Positions 27,001 through 39,970 of a stretch of 64,000 nucleotides of DNA are shown here, piece by piece. The position numbers were made by a program, and so were the translations under genes. The notes under the pieces are model-generated. The model was given only the letters and a program-made list of their open reading frames with translations, did no database searches and had not been told where the DNA came from. The first letter of the stretch is position 1. Each line of letters begins with the position of its first letter. This DNA is from Terebella lapidaria (Eukaryota > Annelida > Polychaeta > Terebellida > Terebellidae). Location: positions 6,374,181-6,438,180 of the forward strand of contig OX424570.1 in assembly GCA_949152475.1 (NCBI GenBank), read 5' to 3'.

Positions 27001-27093
27001 ACGAAAAAGAAGAAGAAAAAACAAAAGAAATCATTCTGGCAACGGCTTTGTTGTGTTGGTGGGGAGAAAGACGAGATTCAGGATATTGAAAAG
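24073..27093 (+). CDS. TNS: Tensin, giant N-terminal exon (about 1,007 residues)
   Basis: The first ATG is at 24073 (MDVNQKLIAELEAV); an in-frame TAA at 24043 lies above it, and a TTG at 24064 is not a likely start. The frame stays open for 3 kb and ends at a donor (aag|gtaata, GT at 27094) in phase 0, matching the C1 exon at 31516. No folded domain is recognised. The protein is Ser/Thr/Asn-rich and probably disordered, with a short helical N-terminus and a loose internal repeat around the motif ERxRQC. Near its end are candidate SH2-binding tyrosines (Y844, Y849 in YEEI, Y921 in YVNK, Y935 in YEEL), then KKKKKKQKK (978-986) and SFWQRLCCVGG. Vertebrate tensins known to me have only short leaders before C1. 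Without splicing, the frame would stop at 27117 after seven more codons. Joining to C1 is inferred from phase, strand and lack of any other partner; a separate gene is the main alternative. Confidence 0.8.
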
Positions 27094-30000
27094 GTAATAA
27101 ATAGAGATCACATTTAGTGTCCACTGCTGTCAATGTCTATGAAAGGAATATTTTATTGGGAACTATTTATACCCATTTATCCGTTATTTGTGCTATTTCC
27201 ATATTTGGATGTCCGGATATATCGAATGTTTGCGAGGGAGTTAAGTATGAAATATTCAAGTCTATATGCAATATTCACAAAAGCTAACCAGAGAGGAAGC
27301 TAAAATATTCGATTAGACCAAAAAAGACAAAAATTTCATATTTATGATTTCCTTCACTGTTTAATTAGCCATATTCACAAGTATCCATTACAATGCTCAA
27401 GTTGTAATAACACTTGGGATTTTGATGTTTAACAAGTTTGAAGCATTTAATTTTAATTGGTTCCATGTGTTGTCAATTTATCAGCACTTTCCCAGAATGA
27501 AAAGTGTCTCGAAAATTAAGGAGAAATATAACAGTTGCTATCGCCACGTACGTGTGATAAAAATTCCAACTACTCTACATAATGAAATTATGTTCTGTCC
27601 TGAAATCCTGATGTGTAAACGAAGTAGATCACTAAATTTTGTCAAACCTTCATAGGCTTTCTATTGTTCCCCCATCGTTAAAAATGGCTGAAACTTTCAT
27701 GGAAAAACATGAAGTCATATGTTTTTCTGTTATTTTTACATAAATTCAGTAGGCATCATGTCTCCAAAGTGAACACATAAAGTACGTCTTTGCTGGTAAG
27801 TTGACAAAGCAAACCTTCGCTAAACTGAGAGCCCATTGTTGCCACGGTGATGTTTTTGGCCCCCACTGTTGATTTTAGATGGTGGTTTGTCTCCCATCAC
27901 TTGTAAATCTGAGAGAAATGTCCCTAGATAATATGGTTCAGTTGTTACTGGCCCATTAGATGAATATTAAATGCACTTATTACAATGTATCTATATGCAG
28001 GTAACATATCTGAACCTTGGGTTAATAATTATTTAGGTTTCTATGAATATCAGTTTTTGGAAGTTAAACAAGCATTGAAAAAAAGCCAATATTCTATATA
28101 TGTCACGTTATGAAAGTTTTAGGTCAAGGGTTGTATCACATTTCTCCCGTTTAGGAATATCAAGGTATTCACTTGTGGGTATTCAAATAAATTTTTAAAA
28201 AGTTTCAGGATGAGAAAATATTTGGAAAAAATGTGAATGTAATAAAGGTTGAAAATTGTTAAGATTATCCATATTGAGATTCGTGGTATCAACCACTTTC
28301 TAGCGCCTTCAGGGCGGTTTGCTGAGTTTCTTAGCATTTTCAGATTTGATGCAGCAACTTGTTCAGATCGTGTATTGCGGATTAAACTGCCAGGATTATG
28401 CGGATTAATCCCATGAGTAATTTCCTCAGTACCGCTTATCAGTTGCAATCTGTGAGATTTGTTGGAACGAATGAAAAGATTTGAGGATGTGTTTGAGATG
28501 GTCCCCTCAACATGCTCAACCTTTGAGTGTAGGGTTAAGGGGTGATCTCAGAAATTATCAAGTGTACTTCATGGTGTTTGAGATCATTCAGTTATATTAA
28601 AATAGATCGGTAATCCCAAAAAGAGATTTTCATCTGACTTGAAAATTTACTTGAAGTACCTTTCATGGCATTTTCATCTATTTCGATAACACACTCAATG
28701 TCTTGTTGTAATACTTATTGTACTTATAAGAGCAGACTATTTGTAGACATTGGCAGTGAGATCATCCTCATCTATACAACAAGGTATCAATTTTTATTGC
28801 GTATGTTTCTTTTCAGTGCATCCATCAAAATGGAATTACATGTACATGAAAAGAAATTACATATTTCATCAGTTTATTATTATCCAGTTTAACATGCTCA
28901 GAGCATATTAATATATTCAATTTATGGATGAATTTTTCCTGTATATCAAACATGATGTGCGATAATGAAATGATACCAGAATTTATTTATGCAAAGTTGG
29001 ATTACATAATATTCTATCCTTGTGATGCTATAATCAATAATAGTTAATATGATTCATTGCAAAATTACATGTTATATACCTTCTATTGTAAGTTACCCTT
29101 CAATATCATAGCAATATAAATATATTTGGAATGCTAGGTGGAATTTAATGAAATTAGCCCAAAGCATACAGTAAGATCAATATAGCTGCTCATGTGTTGT
29201 TGTTATTAAAAAATAGCTTGATATATGACGCAGCATGCTGGTAACACAGAATATATCAATCGATAAAAATGCCAGTGAAAAGTTGTAACTTTACAAGCAG
29301 ACGCGGCAATAAATCGCATGTGCCGTGCATTTATCTGTTTATGCCAAGATTGGAAATCCATATGTTTACATTTATATGATTTGCAAACATTATGATGATT
29401 ATATCAGTGCCACATGTCTGGGAAAAGTAATCCATGCATGCATTATGCCTAGAAGTGGCTGCAACTTTGCAAAATGAGAGGGAAGGGGGCATTGCTTTTG
29501 TCCATATCTTCCAACTCCTCCCCCCCCCCCCCCCTCCTCTGGGCACTAATAGAATGACCCCTGTCCAGAACTATGCCTCGTAAGTGCAACATAGATCAGG
29601 GAAGTCATTAAAAAAACGAAAACAAGTCTCTAACTGGGTTGTAATGCAGTGTTACCAAATCCCCGAGGAAAACCATCCAATAGGCCGTGTAGAAGCTTAC
29701 TCGTAGCTTGTTTGTGATTCAGTGTTGTGAAGTTTTTTTGCTGGTGATACTGAATTGATCTCCGTGAATGTTTTTGGATTGATGGCAACCGAGTGATGTA
29801 TAACATGATGTTATGTAGACTTGCTTATTAGATGTCAAAGTGGGAACATGTATCATACTAAAATATCGTAACTTCTGCGTGTGTATCCGGCACTAGGGAG
29901 GAATTGATGCTATGTTTTATAATTGTGATGGAAAACGTACTGTCATGGGGTATTGAAAACAGATGAAAATAATTCTGACTTTGCAGAATATCACACTTTT

Positions 30001-31515
30001 TAAGTTGATATTCTTTTCCTCAATACATGCTCAGATATAAGAACACAGAAAAAAAGGAATTTCTAGCATGCGACTTTTAAGTTTTCACTCAGATGTTGGA
30101 TTTGAGGGAAAAAATTTACAGGAATACCACAGAAATGTACAAATTGGATAACTTCGATAAACTGTTCATATGCCTGGAATTTGTTGTGGTTTTCACACTA
30201 CACAATGGGAACAAAGCTTCGGTCAGCTGTTCTGCAGTGGATGGATTAGTCTAAAGACTGCAAAAAACAAAAACAAAAAAAAAAAATTATGGAAGACCAG
30301 AGCACATGGGGACCTAGGAAGGGGAGACAAATAAAAAATATCGAGAATTTGAGATGAATGCGTCATCTTCGACTGCCTGGCTTAAATTTTTAAGCCTTTT
30401 ATCACTGCACGGTGAAAATGGATGATTGGTTATGACCTGACCAGAGCTTGGAGTGTCAAATTTGGCTTCGGCCTGGTGCCAGGCTGCTTGGAATGATCGA
30501 ATGGTCTAAACCCCCCCCCCCCCCCCCCTCTTGTCTCAATAAAATGTAAACAGTTTTGGTCGTTTTTCCGGGAGACAGAAACCACAGTCGCTGTTTTATA
30601 ATCATTTCTCAGACGCAATTTGGAGACTTAAAACGGGACTTTTCGCACGTGGGATTTTGCGCTGGATATTACAGTTTTCTGGACTGATTCTTTGGATATT
30701 TGCAACCCAGCTTGGATATCTCATTTCATAAATCATGTGTTAATAATAAGTTTTAAATCATACACTGCTTCCATGAAAAAATAAAACCAAAATTGGAGGA
30801 TTATGATTGGATCTGAATGGACAATTTGAAAAAAAAAATCTGGAAAAAGCGCTAAGAATTGATGTATTCTACGAATAAAAATTCCCATGTTAACTACCAA
30901 GAATTTATGAACATTGCATCATACTGTATCCATAGCAACAATGAGGAATCGACACAGTGCTTTTATTGATTCTGAGGATTTCACTTTCTGCTCGGTAAAC
31001 TTGCACAAAATCAGTTTTGCCCATCAGGTGCTAAGTGGCAAAGTGTGTCAACATAATTTCTGACAGTTATTGTATGTTTTGTATTCTTTTCCTCTTGTAC
31101 GAATATGTCAACTGAACAACTTCCATCTTTGTTTAGCCGCCTACTTGTATTTTGCGATTGCTTTTCAGGATATTCGATGACTTTCATTAAATTTTGATGG
31201 AAAATATTTGGAGAAACTCATATATGCAGAAATATATACATGTACTGAGCAGGCAGAGGTCTTTTGTGCCTCATGTGAATAATATGTCAAAGCCATGTAT
31301 ATTCGACCTTGACCTCTTGTGTCTTAGATCTTGGAAATTTTCTGTATTTCACTTTGATAAATTCGTATCTGCATATTCGACGATGCCATGACCTGATCTG
31401 ACCTTGACATTGTATCAGAACATTGAAACCGACAATGACTAACTTTGTTCTGCAATGAATAACTATGTTCTTCATTCGACCTTGCCGTGATTTGACCTTG
31501 ACCTTGCCCTTGCAG
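27094..31515 (+). other. Intron between the large exon and the C1 exon
   Basis: Intron of 4.4 kb, GT at 27094-27095 and AG at 31514-31515. AT-rich, with poly-C runs at 29520-29534 and 30511-30528. The end is unusual: the pyrimidine tract is built from repeats of gaccttg. No further exon was recognised. Confidence 0.7.
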
Positions 31516-31627
31516 CCCCAGGACTTGGAGGGCAGGTTACACTCGTTCCGACCTCAGACGTTCAAGCGACCGAGATACTGCGGCCAATGTAAACAGCTCG
31601 TGTGGAACCAAGGCAGCTCATGTCGAG
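31516..31627 (+). CDS. TNS: Tensin exon: first half of C1 zinc domain
   Basis: This exon begins in phase 0 with PQDLEGRLHSF and ends in phase 1 before gtaagg. It carries most ligands of a C1 (protein-kinase-C-type) zinc domain: H1016, then 12 residues, C1029-x2-C1032, then 10 residues, C1043 (numbering from the ATG at 24073). The short 10-residue spacer and the GSSCRVC join with the next exon match the atypical C1 of long tensin-1 and tensin-2. C1 domains bind lipid or protein at membranes; tensin C1 has not been shown to be a classical diacylglycerol sensor, so no ligand is claimed. Confidence 0.93.
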
Positions 31628-31934
31628 GTAAGGATCGGGGCGAATACTCGCATGTTTTCATGCTTGTTTTGGGCTTGAGCTTATGTACATTTTTGGGGGG
31701 GGGTTGGTGGATGGCCCTATATATATTTTGGAAATTATGCTAGTACTGATTAGATATTGTGCATTGTGATATTTGTGATAGATTTGAATTTCGAAAGAAT
31801 ATTAATGTAAATGTAAAGGGATTTGTCATTTTCTATGTGGAAAAAGCTAAATTTTTTAGATGATATTCTGAAGACCTGTGTGTTTTGAAGAAGATGAAAT
31901 TAGTATAGATTTTAATTAATTTTGTTTATTTCAG
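31628..31934 (+). other. Intron inside the C1 domain
   Basis: Intron of 307 bp, GT at 31628 and AG at 31933-31934 after a T-rich tract. Ordinary content apart from a G-run near 31694. Confidence 0.85.
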
Positions 31935-31972
31935 TGTGCAAGTTTGTCTGCCACAAGAAATGTGAACCCAAG
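31935..31972 (+). CDS. TNS: Tensin exon: second part of C1 zinc domain
   Basis: A 38-nt exon flanked by tttcag and gtaagt. It reads VCKFVCHKKCEPK after the split Val codon, giving C1046, H1051 and C1054 of the zinc site in the order C-x4-H-x2-C. It ends in phase 0. The last ligand of the motif is not here but in the next exon, 13.2 kb away. Confidence 0.93.
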
Positions 31973-34900
31973 GTAAGTAGTGCAGAAAAACTCCACCAGG
32001 TGTCAGTGCTGTTCTTAGTGATGGACCTTAAAAAAAATTTTTTCAAGAATTGAAGTTTTTGACGTAATGAGATCTATGATGGGAAATACCGAAACCAGAA
32101 CACCGTAAACAGATAACTCGAAGAATGTTTGTCTTTTTGCATAATATTTCCTCCGCCACCGCATGTACATACATGTGTCACATTTGCGTGACTGGGCAAT
32201 GTTGCGACAGGTTTTCATTGGGTGCTTTCACCGCTAGCTATTAGCCCTCGATTGTAAGTGTTTTATTTGGTCATACAGCAGTCGGGACTTGAACGTTACT
32301 AACTCGGATGAAAGTTGTGATATTTATGGAGATTTTAGAGTGTTTTTCATAGCAATCACATGGTTTTGAGTGTCTTGTGGGAGAATATCAAAGGTGAAAA
32401 TTTTTTTCTCTCGACTGAGGCCAATAAACTTATGGGGCCATGTGCTTGATGTAATTTAGATTATATCACTTTGAATAATGGGCGTCGCTGACAGGAATCA
32501 ATTAATTATGTTAAAAATATATGGTGGTAGAAACACGTGGTCACTAATTATTTCATAGGGCAAATGTTTGGTATCGATATCGCTTTCTTTTTACGGGACC
32601 TTCCCTTTTGTTATTGTTCATGCAAGGAACTTGTTCATGCGTTTTGCACAGTTTGTTTAGCGCTTTCAGAAAACTGTTAGCCAGCCATAAAATTGATAGC
32701 AGGAATGTGATGTAAATTGTCTATACAAATAACCCGAATGAAATGGTGTCAACTCTATCTTATATATGATATAATCTATATATATCAAAAACCAAATCAG
32801 AGATCTATGTTTAATACATATATATCCATATTGAGTTGTCTGTACAAAAAAATACTTGTGGAAACTGTCGCGAACAATTTAGCTCTCCATTCTCGACAAG
32901 CAGTTATACAACCAACCTGTTAACCTTCACGACCTGTGGACCACACTGGTATTTCACTTTCCACTTTGTTCAAATATCGTAATAATCAGCTCGGCACACA
33001 TATCCGGTACTTTGCGGTATTCCATTCCACATGAATTATATCCAACTAGGTTGGGTTTTATATTAACATGTATATAAAACACCACTTAGCTGGATATAGG
33101 TGGAGTATAAGGACCATTGCAGAACACTCAAAATCTTGTGAAATTTATTGAATAATGTGCAAGAATCTTGCTGAAAATTTTTGTTGTAGGGAGGGGATTT
33201 TTTCCATCAGATACGTGTTGTATATGTCTGCCAGTTTTGTCATATTCCAATGAATCATATGTAAATTTCCTACAATATCAGCTCATTTGTCTTGATTTGG
33301 TTTAACAAGCTCATTAGCCTGCTCTAAATATCACAAAAACACAAATAACATGCAGTTATTGTCACAACATTAATACTGTAAAGTACTTGTAATACATGTA
33401 TATATAGTGGAACACATATAAAATTCTGACAGATTTTTAACAGATATTTTACACTGTTATGGGTTGAATGCCTGAATTCAAAATATGCGATGGATAGATC
33501 AATGGGATACATGTTTTAACGATGCAATGTCATTGATTTTCTGAGTTTATTAGGAAGGAAAATCATAGGTTGTCTCAGGAATCAAGATGTTGAAATTTGT
33601 TAAGCATAAATTTCCTTCTGGACAAAGGAAGCAGGTATGTTATATTATTATGCGCTTTAACATTTCAAACCGTATATATATGTCAGTGATATCTTTGAGG
33701 GAATTGCAAATGATTGATGTATTTTTCCTCCATGTGCTGTAATGAACATATTTCAAAATTAATAAAAAATCAATCATTTTCATGGCGGAAATCCACATGA
33801 TTGGTGCAGATTTTGCTTTTAGTTATACCCATAACACTCTCACAGATTTGTATTCAAACTCGGTAGAGAGGTAGAAATCATGAAAACTGTGAATATGCAT
33901 TTGACCTTGGAAATACATCAACAAAGTTTCTTCGCGAAGCAATATTTGTGCGCACAAGGTCTCCAAACATGAAAGCCGAACGCGCTGTGTGCAAACATCG
34001 TGTGCCTCCCTTCGTTTTTGATCACTTGCTTGCTCGTTTTCGTCTGTTGACCAATGGTCAAACACCACCCCCTCAAACTTTCTTTCATGTTGCTTACCTA
34101 GTGCACTTCATGAATTTGTACCGTATGTTATTTTCCCAAATAGGAGGGGCTATATTTCACTCTCAGCAAAATGTGTCACCATCAATATTATAAAAATGAT
34201 AAATTACATTGTAAATATTGATAAAATTTCGTCAAATATGGAAAACAGCCAAATTCACGATAACTTCCTATATACCCCCCTCTCCCAATATTTCGCCTCT
34301 TCAAGTTGACACATACTTGAAACCATATGTCTTATTTTTCAAACTAAGAACTGCTACTTCTATATAAAGCGTGTAACCTACATGTTCCTCGCCCTATCCC
34401 CCCCCCCCCCCCCCCCCGTTTCGTAGTCAATAGTCGAACTTAACAAAACGTTGGGGACAACTTCAGCACAACACACTGTTGTTGCTCAAAACAAGCTAGG
34501 TTCCCCTGTGAGTGCTAAAAACAATAGCGCAGACACATAATGGCTTCCAACAAGTGAACAAGAAAAACACCCGAATAAAAATATAAAAATAACGGCCGAC
34601 ATTACATCAGCTAACGAACGGACGGATTGAATCTACTTCAGTATTAGCCGGCTGTAGACTATCTATCCTTGTCCGAAGTTATGACTGGAAAAGTGGAACA
34701 CTTGTTGTGTAGACGGATGAATTTGCACTGAGATTTTACTCTGTTTCCCTGGATAAATGCGCAGTTAGAGTTTGTTCCAGTTCTGATTTAATCCCAGGAA
34801 AGCTGGTGATCTTATGTTGGATGTCGTGAAAGACAAAATAGTATCGGTGATGATGGACGATGGATTACAGGCCGATTAGGAGTATTTTGCTTGGTGTTTG

Positions 34901-37199
34901 CTGTCCGTATAAGAAATTGTGTTTGGGATGAAATTGAGAGAAGATATGGATATAGGCATTTAACTTGATGATGTTGGATGTGTCTCCTATTAGAAAAGGA
35001 TATCACAGTTGAAAAAATGTGACTAAAATGAAGTTGGAATATGTAATGAACTGAGTGATATTAACATACAATTGAAATGGGTAAATGTGGACTCCAAAAA
35101 CGTATATTTCTGAGGTGAGTCGAAATGACGGAATTTAAAAAAAAAAATTCTTGATTTCAGTTCGATGGACTATGGTCCTTAATACAGTTAAAAAAAAACT
35201 CTTTCTAATATAAGTGATATAACCTTGTAAAACATGTGATTTGCAATGAACCATATATCTCCTTGTGCAAAAATTCCTCGCCCACTAAATTCACATCTTC
35301 CCGTTCAAGTGAAGTGTCTCTTGACATGAAAAGTATTTCCCTTTTTGTCACCGAACATATCAATATCGGTAGACGAACGGCACTTAAAGAACACTGTCCC
35401 CCTGCTATCGATGGTATAGTGAACGAGTGGTCCCTACTTTGTAGTGACAATCTGCTCGTCATAAGGACTTATCACTGTTTATATTTCTTATCAGTGATAA
35501 GTGTGTAAAGTTATTGTTAGAAAGTAGGGCATAGATCAGGTCGATGATCGTACGGTAAAACACTACATGTGTGTGATTATGCATTATTGCTGGTGCACCG
35601 GTGTATTGATAAATTATATGCTTAGTAATGTACAGAAATCATGTTGTTTTGACATTTTTTGGTCACAACTTTATAAACCACAAATATTTAATTACTGAAT
35701 TTCGTTCAGCTTTGTTTTAGAAAATATAACTTGAAAAAAAATATGCTTTCATAGCTTTGCACAATTGTGCCAGTGCTTTGTGAAAATATGTCAAAGTTTC
35801 AAATTCTTCAAAGTCTGGATATTGGAGTTTCATTTGCTGGGAATACCCTGATAATTATAGTAGCAGTGCTGTCTCCATCTGGTGGGGAAAGTAGAAAACA
35901 GGGGAACCAAGTTCATCATTATGATAGATTTCCTACCTTTATGGACGCATTATGATTTTTGCTTTAATCTGCATTGTCTTGTTCTTTGCAGGAAATTTCA
36001 ATTGCAATTGTATTGAGGCATTATCCAATTGCGATGAAGATTTCAATTCTGTTCCTGATGATTTTCGAAGGAATCTGAAATATACAGATATATTGATTTT
36101 CATTGTAATAAAATTAACATGACAGTATCTGAGAAAAGCGAAAAATGTTTGATGCAAGACTCATACTAATATTACATGTAATCATGCCTCTATTTTTAAC
36201 CTCTGCATTTTCCTCAATAGGATTATACATGTGGTTCATTTTGATGCAATGTATGATCTTGTATTAGCTTTGGATCGAGGCTAATTTCCCTAGCAACATG
36301 CCGGAAATCAAGTTGGATGTCATTTTGTCGGAAAGCAGGAAATTTAGGATTGATGTTGGATAAAATGACAATTCTTCCTGAACTATGAAACATTTTATAC
36401 CTACATGTGCGTGAATATATTTGCATTGAAACAGGAACATGTTGGCATTGATATGTTACACATGTGTATTTGCTTGCAGGGCCTGTACAAGAGGAAAGAC
36501 TATGCATGTCCATGAAATGAAATATGGGGAAATAATTGTATGTCCAAATAAGTTTCACATCAATAGGTCCATGAACTGTTTCATGCTGAACAATACCAGG
36601 ATAGACTCGCAAGTTCAGCAACTATTCGTTTCACCGGCTTGATTATAGCATGCCGCCTGCATTTGTTAACATTCTGGTATCATGCACACCGCTGAAAAAA
36701 GCAACCTGCATTAAATATGATCAGTCAATATCGATGAGAAAAGTAACAGAACATTGGCTAAGTGGGTTCTATTTGCACATCCGCATGTTTTGACGGACAA
36801 AAGATCAGAAATTCCTATACAGACGGTTTGTTATCTCGTAATTTAACGTGTTTTATGAACACAATTGAACAGTCGCAGACAGCAAACACGAAGTATCCTA
36901 TCGTGCCACATTTTGTATGATCCTTCGAAGTTCTTTTTTTCCCCCATCCCCTGTCAACGATAAAAGACATTGTGATGCAACTAAACAGAAACAATTATCC
37001 GTGCATCAATCTCGGTCGGTCGCCATTATCCTGTCATATAACCCCCCCCCCCCCATACCAGCCTTTCTTCTTAGCCTCGCCCCCCTCAAATCCAGCTCCC
37101 TAAATCATGGTGATTCCCAGGGATGGTCCTTTGTAAATAGGCGCTACTTCTTCACATCATTTCACTGCGGGTAGCACCCTAACAACTGAGAATTCGAGG
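31973..37199 (+). other. First part of the 13.2-kb intron, no gene seen
   Basis: The intron runs from GT at 31973 to AG at 45191-45192. This part is AT-rich and shows only a perfect 11-bp inverted repeat (35467-35502), an imperfect palindrome near 33055-33082, and poly-C runs (34398-34417, 37042-37054). Short open frames are unsupported. Confidence 0.6.
35467..35502. repeat. Perfect 11-bp inverted repeat
   Basis: acttatcactg (35467-35477) and cagtgataagt (35492-35502) are exact reverse complements with a 14-base spacer. A hairpin is possible; no function is evident. Confidence 0.85.
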
Positions 37200-39254
37200 T
37201 TTTTGCGCTCATCTCTGTTCCATCCCATCGCTACGGCAACTGCAGACGGCCCCGCACTTGTCCGTATCGCCACGCCGCGCCGTACCGTGGTGGGATCCTA
37301 TTGGTTAAACAGTCCGGTCCGCGCGATAAACGATCTATCGGCAATATAACGACAGTTATGCGCTCCGTTACTGTCTTGAAGGACTTGATGAGCATTACAC
37401 GATGTTCGTCCTTTTGGTCTTTTTTTTCACGGGTTGAAGAAGAGTGAAAGATGCGGGAGGTTTGTTATCTTGGTGGGGGGTAGGTTTTATCATGGATATT
37501 GAGCAATTTTTTGTTGGGTTCATAGCGCTTGAATATGAAGAAATTTTTTAAGTTGGGGGGGGGGGGGGGGGGTGCAGGGGGGCTGGTGTTGTGCATATAG
37601 CTTTTTTTTCCGATGGGGGAAGGGGGGTAGAGAAGTGATGGTATGATGTGATATATGGATTTGCGGGGTGGATGAGCATAAGAAAAAAGATCCCATTTTC
37701 GATCAAGCCCACCAAACACACTCACACGCAATCAATAGGAATCTACCGCATGTGATCGACAACGGCATTACGAAGCAACGACTGGATTCCAACAGATCAA
37801 AAGTTCCATCTGAGAAAACCCCGTGTTTATTTATGTTAATGATAAGAAAACAATTCACACCGCGAAGTCGTATGCGATGGGATATTGGGGTCCCTCGTGG
37901 AGATGACTTGAGTCGAGGAGTATTTGGGATTTGGTTCGTCCTAGATTTTTCCCCCTTGTGCCATGATTGTCGAGCCTTCAGCAGGTGCTTGTGATAGTCA
38001 CCGAGATATAACCACGGATTCTCCACTAACTACTACTAGTTTTTATTCCAGACGAATCCCACCCACCCAACCGCCAACAAAATTGTCTCTAATCTAAGAC
38101 ACTGCCCTCCTCTCTCCCCCGCTTCCCCCACCATTGAGCACCCAAGGAGAGGCAGTGAGCATGCATTGAGTAAGATACTCAATCTCGATTGCATAGTTAG
38201 TCTGTCGTCGGTGCTGTGGCAATGCTCAGAGATCAGCCCCGCTGATCAGTTGACGCCTTTCGACAGTTCCTCATACCCACCATCTCAGGATGGTCACATG
38301 GTTTATCGCTAGCTGCTCAATCGGTGTGAAACCATGGCAGCTAGGACAGTTGTCACGGTGACCAAATATCCTTGGAGACCACTTAGTAACAATGCCTCGT
38401 CACTGGCTTTGTGACGGGTAATGAAGTGCCCGTTGAACTTCGCGTTTCTAATGGCAACGGCTCTACTTCATGGAAGGAACACTTTGCCAATTTAGTCGCT
38501 ACTTGTGTCATCGTAAAAACCGTGGGATTTTACGAATGGAACAATGCACACTGTCGCAACCTTACCACAGTGGGCAGTGCGTGATACATCGCTGGTGTGA
38601 GCTGTTTGTATCAGTCTCAATGAAATGGCAGGAAACGCGGACAAGAAATGAGTTGGACTCGCCACTCCTGCAGTAAAAAAGTGAAAAAAGGCACCCCGGG
38701 AAAAGGTAGAAAGTAAGTTATAGACTACCAACTGAGAAAGCAACGAGGAACTGGCGACGATATCATGCTGACCCCAAGCTGAGAGGAGAACTTTGCGAGA
38801 CGAGACGTTGGGGGAAGACGAGACGCAAGCAGGCAGCGGTGTGGTGTCAGTCTGGTAGCTGCGGATCCTCAGTCACACGACACAAGGCAACAATTCTCAG
38901 GTTACAGGTGTGACTACGTCTCGCGGTGCTGGGGCTGTCCATCCATACGTCAGCTGATCGCTTGGACGGTTGTCGGTGGACGGTTGAGGTCGGGAGATCA
39001 CGTCTGGACGCCGGAGGCACGGTTGATCAATGTTCAAGTGACTTGATCGTCCATCGTCGGGAACCAACGACTGGATTTCAAAGCTGCTGTTGGAGTTTTT
39101 TCTTCCTGTGCTGTGATGTTGTCATCGGCGTTGTCGTCGTGGACTTAATTGTGAAACGTGACCGTTGGTTATCAGTCACGGCGCGGGCGACAATCGCATT
39201 TCGGCTGTGACGGCTTTGCTTTGTTTTGGTTTTTTTGGTGTGATTTTTTTTCAG
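37200..39254 (+). promoter_or_regulatory. Candidate intragenic promoter and untranslated exon region
   Basis: Inside the 13.2-kb intron the base composition changes to GC- and CpG-rich segments (37200-37330, 38130-38480 and 38780-39200), unlike the flanking AT-rich intron. It is followed by candidate first coding exons at 39284 and 39899, and an acceptor-like tract (gattttttttcag) ends at 39254. Vertebrate tensin genes use alternative starts just before the PTP domain, which makes an internal promoter here reasonable. No core promoter element can be assigned firmly. Confidence 0.3.
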
Positions 39255-39283
39255 CCGGCTTCCTTCCCCATCCTGTGATCGCG

Positions 39284-39316
39284 ATGGATAACCTGGAATC
39301 AATCGGATGGCGGCCG
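39284..39316 (+). CDS. Candidate alternative first coding exon (MDNLESIGWRP)
   Basis: An ATG in strong context (gatcgcgATGG) gives 11 codons to a possible donor ccg|gtaaca at 39317, phase 0, the same phase as the exon at 45193. Eight bases of polypyrimidine and CAG at 39254 suggest an untranslated exon could splice in just upstream. The donor is weak. If used, the protein would start between C1 and PTP. Confidence 0.25.
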
Positions 39317-39898
39317 GTAACAATGTGGCGGGATAAATAATTTACATGCTAATGCTTTATCGGGATATGTTGTCCGTAAAGGCGGCTAATATGTTGAAAT
39401 ATATCAGTGACAGCCCTTTCCAGCTGTGATTATCGTGGAGTATTGAAGTTTTCATGAGATATGATTCTGATTGGGTGACGAGGAATGGTTTTATCTGGAT
39501 TTTATTCTCGCCTTTTAAGACCATTGTTACATTATATCGCTAATCAGGGTAATAAAGAAGTGGTACCGCCCAGTTCATTCACTTCCGCCCGCAGGGGAAA
39601 GATAACATTCGATACCTTATGGAGTGAAAAAGCATGATCGCAATGGCTCGAATTTCAATTCGCTCACGATAAATACTGGTGTCCAACCAGATCTCAAATA
39701 TCATTGGAAATCACAGAATTTTCACCGGAAAAAGTTATGACATTTTCCGTAATCTGATGCGGTGGTAGAACAATGACACGGAGCGGAGCACGCCAGCCAC
39801 AATGCTCTGTTGGAGCGAATAAACACGATATAGGACCAAGATTATCGAGATGATCTCCGGGATATCGTGATTGAGGCGGAATTCTATCCCTTTCGGCG

Positions 39899-39970
39899 AT
39901 GAATTGGACTTGCTGTACGGGTTGCGAAACAGAAAACATGTCTCCCCGGACTCGACACAAATACGAACAG
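39899..39970 (+). CDS. Candidate alternative first coding exon (MNWTCCTGCETENM...)
   Basis: The ATG at 39899 opens 24 codons to a donor (cag|gtaaat at 39971), phase 0, compatible with the exons at 45193, 45427 or 45669. The peptide start has three close cysteines that could be palmitoylated, which would suit a membrane-acting PTP-C2 protein. The evidence is only phase, donor and position. Confidence 0.25.

Noticed and set aside
27094-27117. The seven codons after the donor, up to the stop at 27117, as the real end of a separate protein
   Set aside because: Possible through intron retention, but the donor, the phase match and the following C1 exon favour splicing; kept as an alternative only.
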